Shown here: in pieces, positions 18,336 to 27,189 of the stretch
Layout: each line of letters begins with the position of its first letter
Position numbering within the stretch: position 1 is the first letter of the stretch
Source of the DNA: Shinella pollutisoli
Lineage (GTDB): Bacteria > Pseudomonadota > Alphaproteobacteria > Rhizobiales > Rhizobiaceae
Direction: 5' to 3'
Length of the DNA stretch: 64,000 bases
NCBI RefSeq assembly: GCF_024609765.1
Contig: NZ_JANFDG010000008.1
Coordinates: 62,001 to 126,000, forward strand
Program-made: the position numbers and the translations under genes
Notes under the pieces: generated by a model
What the model was told of the DNA's origin: nothing
The model's database searches: none
Seen by the model: the letters and a program-made list of their open reading frames with translations, nothing else

Positions 18336-19430
18336 ATGTCGTCCCATCTCACCATCCTCGGCATCGAAACGAGCTGCGACGAGACGGCCGCCGCCGTCGT
18401 CGCGCGCGATGCCGCAGGCCGGGGCGAGATCCTCGGCGAGGTCGTGCTGAGCCAGCTCGACGAGCACAGCGCCTATGGCGGCGTCGTCCCGGAGATCGCC
18501 GCGCGCGCCCATGTCGAGGCGCTGGACAGCCTGATCGCCGAGGCGCTGGCGCGGGCCGGCCGCACGCTGGAATCCGTCGACGCCATTGCCGCGACCAGCG
18601 GGCCGGGCCTGATCGGCGGGCTGATCGTCGGGCTGATGACCGGCAAGGCGATCGCGCGCGCCACCGGCAAGCCGCTCTACGCCGTCAACCATCTCGAAGG
18701 CCATGCGCTCACCGCCCGGCTGACCGACGGGCTCTCCTTTCCCTACCTGATGCTGCTCGTCTCCGGCGGCCATACCCAGCTGGTGCTGATCAAGGGCGTC
18801 GACGACTACGAGCGCTGGGGCACCACCATCGACGACGCGCTGGGCGAGGCCTTCGACAAGACGGCGAAGCTGCTCGGCCTCTCCTATCCCGGCGGCCCGG
18901 CGGTGGAGCGCATGGCGAAGAATGGCGATCCCAAGCGTTTCGCCTTCCCGCGCCCGCTCGTCGGCGAGGCGCGGCTCGACTTCTCCTTCTCCGGCCTGAA
19001 GACGGCGGTGCGGCAGGCGGCCGAGTCGATCGCGCCCGTCACCGAGCAGGACGTCGCCGACATCTGCGCCTCCTTCCAGCGCGCCGTCTCGCGCACGCTG
19101 AAGGACCGCATCGGCCGCGGGCTCGACCGGTTCCGGTCGCTCCATCCCGGGATCGCGACCCCGGCGCTGGTCGTCGCCGGCGGCGTGGCGGCCAATGCGG
19201 AGCTGCGCGCGACGCTGCAGGCGCTCTGCGACGCGCACCGCTTCCGCTTCGTCGCGCCGCCCCTCAACCTGTGCACGGACAATGCGGCGATGATCGCCTG
19301 GGCGGGGCTGGAGCGGATGGCCGCCGGCCTGCCAGCGGACGACCTTGCCGTCGCGCCGCGCTCGCGCTGGCCGCTCGACCGGCAGGCAGCGACCCTTCTC
19401 GGCTCGGGCAAACGGGGAGCGAAGGCATGA
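18336..19430 (+). CDS. tsaD: tRNA N6-adenosine threonylcarbamoyltransferase
   Basis: Transfers the threonylcarbamoyl group to A37 of ANN-decoding tRNAs (t6A); 364 residues, ASKHA fold. Motifs: [14 protein letters not shown] at the N terminus, the metal ligands in [17 protein letters not shown], and [10 protein letters not shown]. The ATG at 18336 ([16 protein letters not shown]) fits the family; upstream sequence in frame is a shadow of hemC. Its stop overlaps the gpsA start (ATGA). Confidence 0.97.
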   Translation: MSSHLTILGIETSCDETAAAVVARDAAGRGEILGEVVLSQLDEHSAYGGVVPEIAARAHVEALDSLIAEALARAGRTLESVDAIAATSGPGLIGGLIVGLMTGKAIARATGKPLYAVNHLEGHALTARLTDGLSFPYLMLLVSGGHTQLVLIKGVDDYERWGTTIDDALGEAFDKTAKLLGLSYPGGPAVERMAKNGDPKRFAFPRPLVGEARLDFSFSGLKTAVRQAAESIAPVTEQDVADICASFQRAVSRTLKDRIGRGLDRFRSLHPGIATPALVVAGGVAANAELRATLQALCDAHRFRFVAPPLNLCTDNAAMIAWAGLERMAAGLPADDLAVAPRSRWPLDRQAATLLGSGKRGAKA

Positions 19431-20413
19431 ACGGCAGGAAAGCGAAGATCGCCGTCGTCGGCGCCGGCGCGTTCGGAACGGCGCTGGCGAACGTCGCGGC
19501 GGCCGGCGGCGGCGACGTCACCCTCATCGGCCGCAACGGCGACGCGATGGCCGAGATGCAGCGCACGCGGCGAAACGAGAAGGCGCTGCCCGGCATCCCG
19601 CTCGCCCCGACGCTCGCCTGCACGGCGGACGTGGAGGCCGTGCGCGACGCCGGCATCGTGCTCTTCGTCATGCCCTCGCAGGCGCAGCGGGAATCGGCCC
19701 GCTTCCTCGCCGAGAGGCTTGCGCCCGACGCGGCCGTGATCGTCTGCGCCAAGGGCATGGAGAAGACGACCGGCCGGCTCCTGACCGACGTGGTGGAGGA
19801 GGAGCTGCCCGGCCACGAGATCGCCGTGCTCTCCGGTCCCGGCTTCGCCGCCGACATCGCCCGCGGGCTGCCGACGGCGATGGTGCTGGCGGCGCGTACG
19901 GCGGGAATCGCCGCACGGCTCGCCCAGGCGCTCTCCGGCCCGACCTTCCGCCTCTATCCCTCCACCGACCGCATCGGCGTGCAGCTCGGCGGCGCGCTCA
20001 AGAACGTGCTCGCCATCGCCTGCGGCATCGTCGAGGGGGCGGGGCTCGGCGATTCGGCCCGCGCGGCGCTGATCTCGCGCGGGCTCGCCGAGCTCGGCCG
20101 CTTCGTCGCCGCCCATGGCGGGGACGCCGCCACCGTCGCCGGCCTCTCCGGCCTCGGCGACCTCGTGCTCACCGCCACCAGCCACCAGTCGCGCAACCTG
20201 CGCTTCGGCATCACGCTCGGCCGCGACGGCACCGCGAACGGATCGGGCGACCTCGTGGAAGGCGCCTTCGCCGCCTCGGTCGCCGCGCGCGTGGCGGCGG
20301 AGAAGGGCATCGACATGCCGATCACCGACGCGGTCGCCCGCATCATCGACGGCACGCTCGACGTGAAGACCGCGATCGGCTGGCTTATGACGCGCCCGAT
20401 CACCCAGGAATGA
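19427..20413 (+). CDS. gpsA: NAD(P)-dependent glycerol-3-phosphate dehydrogenase
   Basis: Makes sn-glycerol 3-phosphate from dihydroxyacetone phosphate for phospholipids; 328 residues. The Rossmann motif [10 protein letters not shown] is near residue 12, CAKGME and the [15 protein letters not shown] segment follow, and the catalytic lysine is in [13 protein letters not shown]. Translationally coupled to tsaD by a 4-base overlap, and 17 bases before the YciI gene. Confidence 0.96.
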   Translation: MNGRKAKIAVVGAGAFGTALANVAAAGGGDVTLIGRNGDAMAEMQRTRRNEKALPGIPLAPTLACTADVEAVRDAGIVLFVMPSQAQRESARFLAERLAPDAAVIVCAKGMEKTTGRLLTDVVEEELPGHEIAVLSGPGFAADIARGLPTAMVLAARTAGIAARLAQALSGPTFRLYPSTDRIGVQLGGALKNVLAIACGIVEGAGLGDSARAALISRGLAELGRFVAAHGGDAATVAGLSGLGDLVLTATSHQSRNLRFGITLGRDGTANGSGDLVEGAFAASVAARVAAEKGIDMPITDAVARIIDGTLDVKTAIGWLMTRPITQE

Positions 20414-20430
20414 CAGAAAGGGACCGCACG

Positions 20431-20724
20431 ATGTACTTCGCCTTCCTCTGCGCCGACAAGCCGGGCGCGCTGCAGATCCGCCTCGACACGAGGCCCGAGC
20501 ACCTCGCCTATCTGGACGCGCTCAATGCGGAAGGCCGGCTCGGCTTCGCCGGCCCCTTCCTCGGCGACGACGGCAAGCCGAACGGCAGCCTCGTCGTGGT
20601 GAAGGCCGAGACGATCGAGGAGGCGCGCGCGATCGCCGGAAACGACCCCTATGCCAGGGCCGGCCTCTTCGCCGACGTCCAGGTGAAGCCCTGGAACTGG
20701 GTCTTCAACAAGCCGGAGGCGTGA
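20431..20724 (+). CDS. YciI-like (YCII-related) protein
   Basis: A 97-residue ferredoxin-like-fold protein. The pattern FAFLCADKPGALQIRLDTRPEHLAYLDAL and the DPYARAGLF segment (family DP-Y--AGL) identify YciI. The conserved histidine-aspartate pair of the family is present as RPEHL and NDPY. Function in this lineage unknown. The ATG at 20431 has AGAAAGGGA upstream; an in-frame ATG seven codons earlier overlaps the gpsA end and is less likely. Confidence 0.85.
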   Translation: MYFAFLCADKPGALQIRLDTRPEHLAYLDALNAEGRLGFAGPFLGDDGKPNGSLVVVKAETIEEARAIAGNDPYARAGLFADVQVKPWNWVFNKPEA

Positions 20725-20729
20725 GACCC

Positions 20730-21167
20730 ATGGCCTACTGGCTCTACAAGTCCGAACCCTTCAAGTTCTCCTGGGAGATGCTGAAAGCGCGGGGCGAGGC
20801 CGGCGAACAATGGGACGGCGTGCGCAACTACCAGGCGCGCAACAACATGCGGGCGATGAAGCTCGGCGACCTGGGTTTCTTCTACCACTCCAACGAGGGG
20901 CTGGAGATCGTCGGCATCACCGAGGTCTGCGCGCTCGCGCACCCCGACACCACGGCCGGCGAGGACCCGCGCTGGGACTGCGTCGACATCCGCGCGGTGC
21001 GCGACATGCCGAGGCCGGTCTCGCTGAAGGACGTCAAGGCCAATCCGAAGCTCTCCAACATGTCGCTCGTCACCTCGATGCGGCTCTCCGTGCAGCCGGT
21101 GACGGAGGCGGAATGGCTGGAGGTCTGCCGCATGGGCGGCCTCGACGACCCGCCGAAGAGCCCGTGA
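20730..21167 (+). CDS. EVE domain protein
   Basis: A 145-residue PUA-like protein. The domain signature is MAYWLYKSEP...WDGVRNYQARNNMRAMKLGDLGFFYHS, typical of bacterial EVE proteins and of human THYN1. EVE domains bind modified bases in DNA or RNA. The ATG at 20730 follows GGAGG at a good distance; a GTG three codons earlier is too close to it. It lies downstream of tsaD, gpsA and YciI and overlaps the following methyltransferase by four bases. Confidence 0.9.
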   Translation: MAYWLYKSEPFKFSWEMLKARGEAGEQWDGVRNYQARNNMRAMKLGDLGFFYHSNEGLEIVGITEVCALAHPDTTAGEDPRWDCVDIRAVRDMPRPVSLKDVKANPKLSNMSLVTSMRLSVQPVTEAEWLEVCRMGGLDDPPKSP

Positions 21168-21811
21168 AGACGGATCCCGAGGCCTTCATCCGCGCCAATA
21201 CCGGCGTCGTCGCCCCGCCGCACGTGCCGGAGATCCGCCTGCGGCTCGCCACCGAGGCGCATGAGCTCTGGCTGAAGACCGAGGAGGAGCTGGAGGAGAT
21301 CGGCCTGCCGCCACCCTTCTGGGCCTTCGCCTGGGCCGGCGGCCAGGGGCTCGCCCGCCACGTCCTCGACCATCCGGAGCTCGTTTCCGGGAAATCCGTG
21401 CTCGACGTCGCCAGCGGCTCCGGCCTCGTCGGCATCGCCGCGCGCATGGCCGGCGCCGCGACCGTGCTTTGCGCCGACATCGACCCCTGGAGCGGAACGG
21501 CGATCCGCCTCAATGCCGCGCTGAACGGCGTCGCGCTCGACCACACGGCGGAGGACCTCGTCGGCCGCGACGGGGGCTGGGACGTGGTGCTGGCGGGCGA
21601 CGTCTTCTACGACCGCGCCTTCGCCGATGCGCTCGTGCCGTGGTTCTCCGCGCTCGCCGCGCGGGGTGCGGCGGTGCTCGTCGGCGATCCCGGCCGGGCC
21701 TATTGCCCGCGCGATCGCATGGCGGCGCTCGCCACCTACAGCGTGCCCGTCACGCGCGCGCTGGAGGACAGCGAGGTCAAGCGCACGACCGTCTGGCGCT
21801 TCGTCTCCTGA
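21164..21811 (+). CDS. class I SAM methyltransferase, ETF-beta lysine methyltransferase (METTL20-like) type
   Basis: A 215-residue methyltransferase starting at GTG (GTGA overlap with the EVE gene). The SAM-binding motif I is VLDVASGSGLVGIAA, and AGDVFYD corresponds to the D-x-x-Y post motif of methyltransferase family 16. Alphaproteobacterial members of this group include a lysine methyltransferase acting on the beta subunit of electron transfer flavoprotein. That specificity is a family-based inference; nicotinamide or other protein-lysine targets are possible. Confidence 0.78.
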   Translation: MKTDPEAFIRANTGVVAPPHVPEIRLRLATEAHELWLKTEEELEEIGLPPPFWAFAWAGGQGLARHVLDHPELVSGKSVLDVASGSGLVGIAARMAGAATVLCADIDPWSGTAIRLNAALNGVALDHTAEDLVGRDGGWDVVLAGDVFYDRAFADALVPWFSALAARGAAVLVGDPGRAYCPRDRMAALATYSVPVTRALEDSEVKRTTVWRFVS

Positions 21812-21814
21812 CGC

Positions 21815-22249
21815 TCAGGGACGGACCACGCAGACGCCGGCCTCCCAGGAGCAGCCGTTGCTGCCCGGCACCACCTCGATGACCTTCGCCCGCTGCCTGC
21901 GGCGGTCGAACACGCCGTCGACCCGGCCGGACACGTCGCCGTTGTCGAAATAGAAATAGACGCCGTTGCCCGGATCGCGCCAGGCCGTGACGGCCCCGCC
22001 GTAGAAGTTGCCGCCCTTGTGCCAGTGGTGCCGGCGGTGGCGCTCCGCGTGCCGGCGATCGCCGCGGCGGTCGCGCCGCCAGTCGCGGTCGTCGTGGCGG
22101 TGCCGCTTCCAGGCGGGAACGTGAATGCCGCGGAACTCGGTGACGCCGCGTTCGCCTCCGCCCGCCGCCGCGGGAGCGATGGAACCGAGACAAAGGGCGG
22201 CGACGAGCGCTAGAACTTTGGTCGCATGGGTCGGTGAAAACAGAGTCAT
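21815..22249 (-). CDS. hypothetical exported His/Arg-rich protein
   Basis: A 144-residue protein with a signal peptide (hydrophobic residues 11-30, cut near AAAGGG). A strongly basic His/Arg/Asp-rich segment (about residues 45-80) follows, then a C-terminal part with GNGVYFYFDNGDVSGRVDGV and two cysteines. The basic stretch could bind metal or nucleic acid, but no family was recognised. It converges with the methyltransferase (three bases between stops) and is divergent from the sdh operon. Confidence 0.65.
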   Translation of the reverse strand: MTLFSPTHATKVLALVAALCLGSIAPAAAGGGERGVTEFRGIHVPAWKRHRHDDRDWRRDRRGDRRHAERHRRHHWHKGGNFYGGAVTAWRDPGNGVYFYFDNGDVSGRVDGVFDRRRQRAKVIEVVPGSNGCSWEAGVCVVRP

Positions 22250-22549
22250 TCTGTCCTGCCCTCCGGATGACGCTTAACAAATCCTTAACGTCAATCTGGC
22301 GCAGGGAGCCCTGAAAGTCACGGATTCCGCCCGGATTTCTGCGTTTATCGTTAACCCGTGCGGAGCCGTCCGCGGACCGTCGGCCCTCCCGAAAGGGCTA
22401 ATCGATTAAATTCGTTTTGCACTGCAATGAGGCTTGTGGTTCCGCTTTCCGGTGATTAAACGTCGCAATCACTGCATTGTGCACAACATACTGCAATTCC
22501 GGAGAAAATTCGTCCAGTTTTTGGCTCTCCGGAGTTCCGTGAGGTTCAG
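22250..22549. promoter_or_regulatory. 300-base region upstream of sdhC
   Basis: No gene is seen. The half nearest sdhC is AT-rich and carries a perfect palindrome TAATCGATTA (22399-22408), a second TTGTGCACAA (22477-22486), and three copies of ACTGCAWT (22421, 22471, 22490). A GGCCCTCCC...GAAAGGGC hairpin lies at about 22382-22398. It must contain the sdh promoter and the promoter of the divergent exported protein; no confident -35/-10 pair was assigned. Confidence 0.5.
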
Positions 22550-22942
22550 ATGGCGAATGTCACTCGAAGCCGGCCGCTCTCGCCGCATCTCCAAGTCTAC
22601 AAGCCGATCCCGACGATGGTGATGTCCATCGTGCACCGCATCACCGGGGCCGCGCTCTATTTCGGCACCGTCCTCGTCGCCTGGTGGCTGATCGCCGCCG
22701 CCTCGGGTGCCGCCTATTACGACTGGGTGAGCTGGTTCTTCGGCACGCTCGTCGGCCGCCTGATCCTGTTCGGCTATACCTGGGCGCTGATGCACCACAT
22801 GCTCGGGGGCCTGCGCCACTTCATGTGGGACATGGGCCACGGCTACGAGAAGCATTTTTCCACCAGACTTGCCGTCATCACCCCGGTCGTCTCCGTCGCC
22901 CTGACGGTCGCGATCTGGATCGTCGGCACGCTTGCCCGCTGA
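22550..22942 (+). CDS. sdhC: succinate dehydrogenase cytochrome b556 subunit
   Basis: A 130-residue membrane anchor of complex II with three hydrophobic helices. The family pattern [12 protein letters not shown] is near the N terminus, the quinone-site SIVHR follows, and the heme-ligand histidine lies in [10 protein letters not shown]. First gene of sdhCDA-(ORF)-sdhB, ten bases before sdhD. Confidence 0.96.
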   Translation: MANVTRSRPLSPHLQVYKPIPTMVMSIVHRITGAALYFGTVLVAWWLIAAASGAAYYDWVSWFFGTLVGRLILFGYTWALMHHMLGGLRHFMWDMGHGYEKHFSTRLAVITPVVSVALTVAIWIVGTLAR

Positions 22943-22952
22943 GGAGACCCCG

Positions 22953-23333
22953 ATGGACATGCGCACTCCCCTCGGCAAGGTACGCGGCCTCGGCTCGGCG
23001 AAGGACGGCACGGAGCATTTCTGGCGCCAGCGGCTGACGGCCGTCTCCAACGTGCCGCTGCTCCTCTTCTTCGTCGGCTTCCTCGTCTGTCACAGCGGCA
23101 GCTCGCATGCGCAGGTGACGGCGGCGCTCTCGAACCCGATCGTCGCCGTCCTCATGGGCCTCGTCGTCATCTCCGGCCTCTACCACATGAAGCTCGGCAT
23201 GCAGGTGATCATCGAGGACTACGTGCATGCGGAAGGCGTGAAGATCGCGCTCCTCATGCTCAACACCTTCTTCGCGATCCTGGTGGGCGGCCTCTGTCTC
23301 TTCGCCGTCCTCAAAATCGCCTTCGCAGGATAA
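22953..23333 (+). CDS. sdhD: succinate dehydrogenase hydrophobic membrane anchor subunit
   Basis: A 126-residue second membrane anchor. [23 protein letters not shown] is the conserved alphaproteobacterial N terminus. Three hydrophobic helices follow, with the heme/quinone-side [18 protein letters not shown] motif. The ATG at 22953 follows GAGGAGA. Confidence 0.95.
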   Translation: MDMRTPLGKVRGLGSAKDGTEHFWRQRLTAVSNVPLLLFFVGFLVCHSGSSHAQVTAALSNPIVAVLMGLVVISGLYHMKLGMQVIIEDYVHAEGVKIALLMLNTFFAILVGGLCLFAVLKIAFAG

Positions 23334-23339
23334 CCCATC

Positions 23340-25181
23340 ATGGCAGCGATCTCCCCTCCGGCGGCCAACGGCAAGGCCTATCAGTACGTGGACCACTCCT
23401 TCGACGTGATCGTCGTCGGCGCCGGCGGCGCGGGGCTGCGCGCCACGCTCGGCATGGCCGAGCAGGGCCTCAAGACGGCCTGCATCACCAAGGTCTTCCC
23501 GACCCGCTCGCACACCGTCGCCGCCCAGGGCGGCATCGCCGCCTCGCTGCAGAACATGACGCCGGACTGCTGGCAGTGGCACCTCTACGACACCGTCAAG
23601 GGCTCCGACTGGCTCGGCGACGTCGACGCCATGCAGTACCTCGCCATGGAGGCGCCGAAGGCCGTCTACGAGCTGGAGCACTACGGCGTGCCCTTCTCGC
23701 GCAACGAGGAGGGCAAGATCTACCAGCGTCCCTTCGGCGGCCACATGCAGAACTACGGCGAAGGGCCGCCGGTGCAGCGCACCTGTGCGGCCGCCGACCG
23801 CACCGGCCACGCCATCCTGCACACGCTCTACGGCCAGTCGCTGAGGAACAACGCCGAGTTCTTCATCGAATATTTCGCGCTCGACCTGATCATGTCGGCC
23901 GACGGCCGCTGCACCGGCGTCGTCGCCTGGAACCTCGACGACGGCACGATCCACCGCTTCGCCGCCAAGATGGTGGTGCTGGCGACCGGCGGCTACGGCC
24001 GCGCCTATTTCTCCGCCACCTCCGCGCATACGTGCACCGGCGACGGCGGCGGCATGATCGCGCGCGCCGGCCTGCCGCTCCAGGACATGGAGTTCGTGCA
24101 GTTCCACCCGACCGGCATCTACGGCGCCGGCTGCCTCATCACCGAGGGCGCGCGCGGCGAGGGCGGCTATCTCGTCAATTCCGAGGGCGAGCGCTTCATG
24201 GAGCGCTATGCGCCGTCGGCCAAGGACCTTGCCTCCCGCGACGTCGTCTCGCGCTGCATGACGCTGGAGATTCGCGAGGGCCGCGGCGTCGGCAGGAACA
24301 AGGACCACATCTACCTGCATCTCGACCATCTCGATCCGGCCGTGCTGCACGAGCGCCTGCCCGGCATCTCCGAGAGCGCCAAGATCTTCGCCGGCGTCGA
24401 CGTCACGCGCGAGCCGATCCCTGTCCTGCCGACGGTGCACTACAACATGGGCGGCATCCCGACCAACTACTGGGGCGAGGTGCTGAACGCGAACGGCGAG
24501 AACCCGGAGCGCCTCGCGCCCGGCCTGATGGCCGTCGGCGAGGCGGGCTGCGCCTCGGTGCACGGCGCCAACCGCCTCGGCTCCAACTCGCTGATCGACC
24601 TCGTCGTCTTCGGCCGCGCCGCGGCGATCCGCGCCGGCCAGGTGATCGACCGCAACGAGGCGGTCCCCGCGCTCGACCTTGCGTCCTGCGAAAAGATCAT
24701 GGATCGCTTCGACAGGCTCCGCCACGCGAACGGCGGCACGCCGACGGCGGTGCTGCGCGACAAGATGCAGCGCACCATGCAGGAGGACGCCGCCGTGTTC
24801 CGCACCCAGGAATCGCTCGAAAGCGGCTGCCGCCGCATGACGGCGATCTGGAAGGAGCTGCCGGACATCAAGGTCACCGACCGCTCGATGATCTGGAACT
24901 CCGACCTCGTCGAGACGCTGGAGCTGGAGAACCTGATGGCGAACGCCATCACCACGGTCTACGGCGCCGAGGCGCGCAAGGAGAGCCGCGGCTCGCATGC
25001 CCGCGAGGACTACGCGACCGGCCCGCTCGGCGGCCGCGACGACGTCAACTGGCGCAAGCACACGCTCGCTTGGGTGAACGAGGCGGGCGACGTGACGCTC
25101 GACTACCGCCCGGTCCACACCGACCTCATCGCCGACGGGATCGATCCCAAGAAGATCGAGCCCAAGGCAAGGGTTTACTGA
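23340..25181 (+). CDS. sdhA: succinate dehydrogenase flavoprotein subunit
   Basis: Catalytic FAD subunit oxidising succinate to fumarate, 613 residues. The dinucleotide fold [12 protein letters not shown] is near residue 29. The FAD-linked histidine is in [10 protein letters not shown], and the active-site region [18 protein letters not shown] is present. It is full length with an ordinary C terminus ([10 protein letters not shown]), so the ORF that follows has not damaged it. Its stop codon is one base from the next ATG. Confidence 0.98.
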   Translation: MAAISPPAANGKAYQYVDHSFDVIVVGAGGAGLRATLGMAEQGLKTACITKVFPTRSHTVAAQGGIAASLQNMTPDCWQWHLYDTVKGSDWLGDVDAMQYLAMEAPKAVYELEHYGVPFSRNEEGKIYQRPFGGHMQNYGEGPPVQRTCAAADRTGHAILHTLYGQSLRNNAEFFIEYFALDLIMSADGRCTGVVAWNLDDGTIHRFAAKMVVLATGGYGRAYFSATSAHTCTGDGGGMIARAGLPLQDMEFVQFHPTGIYGAGCLITEGARGEGGYLVNSEGERFMERYAPSAKDLASRDVVSRCMTLEIREGRGVGRNKDHIYLHLDHLDPAVLHERLPGISESAKIFAGVDVTREPIPVLPTVHYNMGGIPTNYWGEVLNANGENPERLAPGLMAVGEAGCASVHGANRLGSNSLIDLVVFGRAAAIRAGQVIDRNEAVPALDLASCEKIMDRFDRLRHANGGTPTAVLRDKMQRTMQEDAAVFRTQESLESGCRRMTAIWKELPDIKVTDRSMIWNSDLVETLELENLMANAITTVYGAEARKESRGSHAREDYATGPLGGRDDVNWRKHTLAWVNEAGDVTLDYRPVHTDLIADGIDPKKIEPKARVY

Positions 25182-25182
25182 T

Positions 25183-25692
25183 ATGAAACTTGAGTGGCGC
25201 AACGTCAATATAGAGATTGAATCATCAAGAGGTAATATACCCTCTATAGATGAATTTCTTTATATGAAGGAAAGATATGTTTATGTAATTGAAACACCTA
25301 GAGAGTTACCGATTGGCTACAAGAATGGCACATCGAATGTTTGCTATATCGACTCCTCAGGACGATCAAGTGAACGGAAATCGAGAATAAGCAACCATGC
25401 CCTCGGATGGATATCAAAATTTTTGATACTTACTCCAAGCCTAAAAAGCTTCAAGATTTCCTATTGTTACCCCCGGAGGAAAAATTTTCCTAACGCATAC
25501 AAGGATATCGAAGCTTTTCTAATCAATGAGTTTCACGAGACATTCGGTTCGACTCCATTATTTAATAAGCGGACTGAAAGAGAACTCGGTGACTACGACA
25601 TTGAATTGAATTGCTCCTTCCTTAATAAATCGCGAGCTGAGGCGAAGATCACTGCCTTTGGGCTCGCGGATGATGTGGCGATAGAGGAGTAG
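25183..25692 (+). CDS. AT-rich foreign ORF inside sdhCDAB; possible degenerate GIY-YIG-like protein
   Basis: A 169-residue product not normally found in the sdh operon. By hand count 191 of 480 bases in 25201-25680 are G or C (40%), far below the neighbours; the last 60 bases are richer. AAGGG lies before its ATG, one base follows the sdhA stop, and its last codons contain the GAGGAG that serves sdhB. The residue pattern suggests a GIY-YIG fold: Y32-V-Y34-V-I, then Y55-I56-D57 (YID in place of YIG), R65/R68 and H72, IEAFLINEF with E110, and PLFNK with N128. No known family was recognised with certainty. It could be a nuclease-like gene or an inactive relative acquired by transfer. Confidence 0.75.
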   Translation: MKLEWRNVNIEIESSRGNIPSIDEFLYMKERYVYVIETPRELPIGYKNGTSNVCYIDSSGRSSERKSRISNHALGWISKFLILTPSLKSFKISYCYPRRKNFPNAYKDIEAFLINEFHETFGSTPLFNKRTERELGDYDIELNCSFLNKSRAEAKITAFGLADDVAIEE

Positions 25693-25696
25693 AAAC

Positions 25697-26476
25697 ATGG
25701 TTGAACTCGCTCTCCCGAAGAACTCGCAGATCACCGAAGGCAAGGTCTGGCCGAAGCCGGAAGGCGCCGCCAACACGCGGGAACTGCGCATCTACCGCTG
25801 GAACCCGGACGACGGGAAGAACCCCTCGGTCGACACCTTCTACATCGACGTCGACGACTGCGGCCCGATGGTGCTCGACGCGCTGCTCTACATCAAGAAC
25901 AGGATCGACCCGACGCTGACGCTGCGCCGCTCCTGCCGCGAGGGCATCTGCGGCTCCTGCGCCATGAACATCGACGGCACCAACACGCTCGCCTGCACCA
26001 AGGGCATGGACGAGGTGGACGGCACGATCCGCGTCTATCCGCTGCCGCACATGCCAGTGGTGAAGGACCTCGTGCCGGACCTCACCAACTTCTACGCCCA
26101 GCACCGCTCGATCGAGCCCTGGCTCAAGACGGTCTCGCCGACGCCCGCCAAGGAATGGAAGCAGAGCCACGGGGACCGCCTCAAGCTCGACGGCCTCTAC
26201 GAGTGCATCCTGTGCGCCTGCTGCTCGACCTCCTGTCCGAGCTACTGGTGGAACGGCGACCGCTATCTCGGCCCCGCCGTGCTGCTGCAGGCCTACCGCT
26301 GGCTGATCGACAGCCGCGACGAGGCCAAGGGCGAGCGGCTCGACAACCTCGAAGATCCGTTCCGCCTCTACCGTTGCCACACGATCATGAACTGCGCCCA
26401 GGCCTGCCCGAAGGGGCTCAACCCGGCCAAGGCGATCGGCGAGATCAAGAAGATGATGGTCGAGCGCCAGCTCTGA
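25697..26476 (+). CDS. sdhB: succinate dehydrogenase iron-sulfur subunit
   Basis: A 259-residue subunit carrying electrons from FAD to quinone. The [2Fe-2S] cysteines are in [13 protein letters not shown] and the later LAC. The [4Fe-4S]/[3Fe-4S] cysteines are in [16 protein letters not shown] and [11 protein letters not shown]. All ligands are present. The start at 25697 has GAGGAG upstream, located within the foreign ORF, so sdhB translation depends on sequence carried by that insert or left at its right edge. Confidence 0.98.
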   Translation: MVELALPKNSQITEGKVWPKPEGAANTRELRIYRWNPDDGKNPSVDTFYIDVDDCGPMVLDALLYIKNRIDPTLTLRRSCREGICGSCAMNIDGTNTLACTKGMDEVDGTIRVYPLPHMPVVKDLVPDLTNFYAQHRSIEPWLKTVSPTPAKEWKQSHGDRLKLDGLYECILCACCSTSCPSYWWNGDRYLGPAVLLQAYRWLIDSRDEAKGERLDNLEDPFRLYRCHTIMNCAQACPKGLNPAKAIGEIKKMMVERQL

Positions 26477-26510
26477 CCCGACGTGATGGGCATTCACGAA
26501 ACGTGAGGGG

Positions 26511-26540
26511 CGCGGCCGGCAAATCTGGCCGCGTCGTCTT
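26511..26540 (+). terminator. hairpin, weak terminator after sdhB
   Basis: CGCGGCC (26511-26517) and GGCCGCG (26527-26533) pair around a 9-base loop and are followed by TCGTCTT. An imperfect U tract makes this a moderate terminator candidate. A short TCACG-AAA-CGTGA repeat precedes it at 26494-26506. Confidence 0.5.
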
Positions 26541-26621
26541 GATTCGGGTAGACGATTCACGTTAATTCGACAAGAATTGCTGCACGGCAGCAGTATCCGG
26601 CAGGAGATCAGGAGTTTCGGC

Positions 26622-27155
26622 ATGCGGATTGTACATGTGGCGGGCGGATTGATGGTTGCGCTTGCTCTGGCCGGCTGCCAGCGAACCTCGATGAGCGGCA
26701 TCAGTACACAGCAGACCGTGACGCCGCTGGAAGCCCAGCCGATCGGCACCGTCTCCTCCAGCCAGCTTCCCGACCCGACGACCGACACCTCGCAGTTCCC
26801 GGAGAAGCCCGCGACCGACATGGCGGCCGCGACGCCGACGGACGGCGCCGCCGACGCGGCCGCCGCCGGCGCGCTGGACGTGACCAAGGAGTCGATGGTC
26901 GGCAACTGGCGCGTCTCGAACGGCCCCTCCTCCTGCGACATGTTCCTGACGCTCACCAACCTCGGCAGCGGCTCGCGCGGCGGCACCCGCGGCTGCGCCG
27001 GCGAGCTGACGACGATGGGCTCGTGGGAAGTGGCCGGCAAGCAGGTCGTGCTGAAGGACCGCGGCGGCAACCCGATCGCCCGCCTCTACAAGACGGCCGA
27101 CTCGCGCTTCGACGGCTCGACCAATTCGGGCCAGCCCGTCAGCCTCTCGCGCTGA
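26622..27155 (+). CDS. outer-membrane lipoprotein, protease inhibitor Inh/Omp19 family
   Basis: A 177-residue lipoprotein. A lipobox LALAGC places the lipidated cysteine at residue 19. A Ser/Thr/Pro/Ala-rich linker (about 20-85) follows, then a C-terminal Inh-like beta-barrel domain (from about residue 88, [20 protein letters not shown]) with two cysteines (SSCDM and RGCAG). This is the layout of Brucella Omp19, a surface lipoprotein that inhibits proteases. The start at 26622 gives a compact signal peptide; GGAG lies upstream. Confidence 0.88.
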   Translation: MRIVHVAGGLMVALALAGCQRTSMSGISTQQTVTPLEAQPIGTVSSSQLPDPTTDTSQFPEKPATDMAAATPTDGAADAAAAGALDVTKESMVGNWRVSNGPSSCDMFLTLTNLGSGSRGGTRGCAGELTTMGSWEVAGKQVVLKDRGGNPIARLYKTADSRFDGSTNSGQPVSLSR

Positions 27156-27189
27156 TCATTCTTCTCCAGGAAAACGGTAGCCTCCGCCC

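Noticed and set aside
25183-25692. insertion sequence or intron remnant within sdh
   Set aside because: No terminal inverted repeats, transposase motif or group I/II intron features are visible; it is a single clean ORF.
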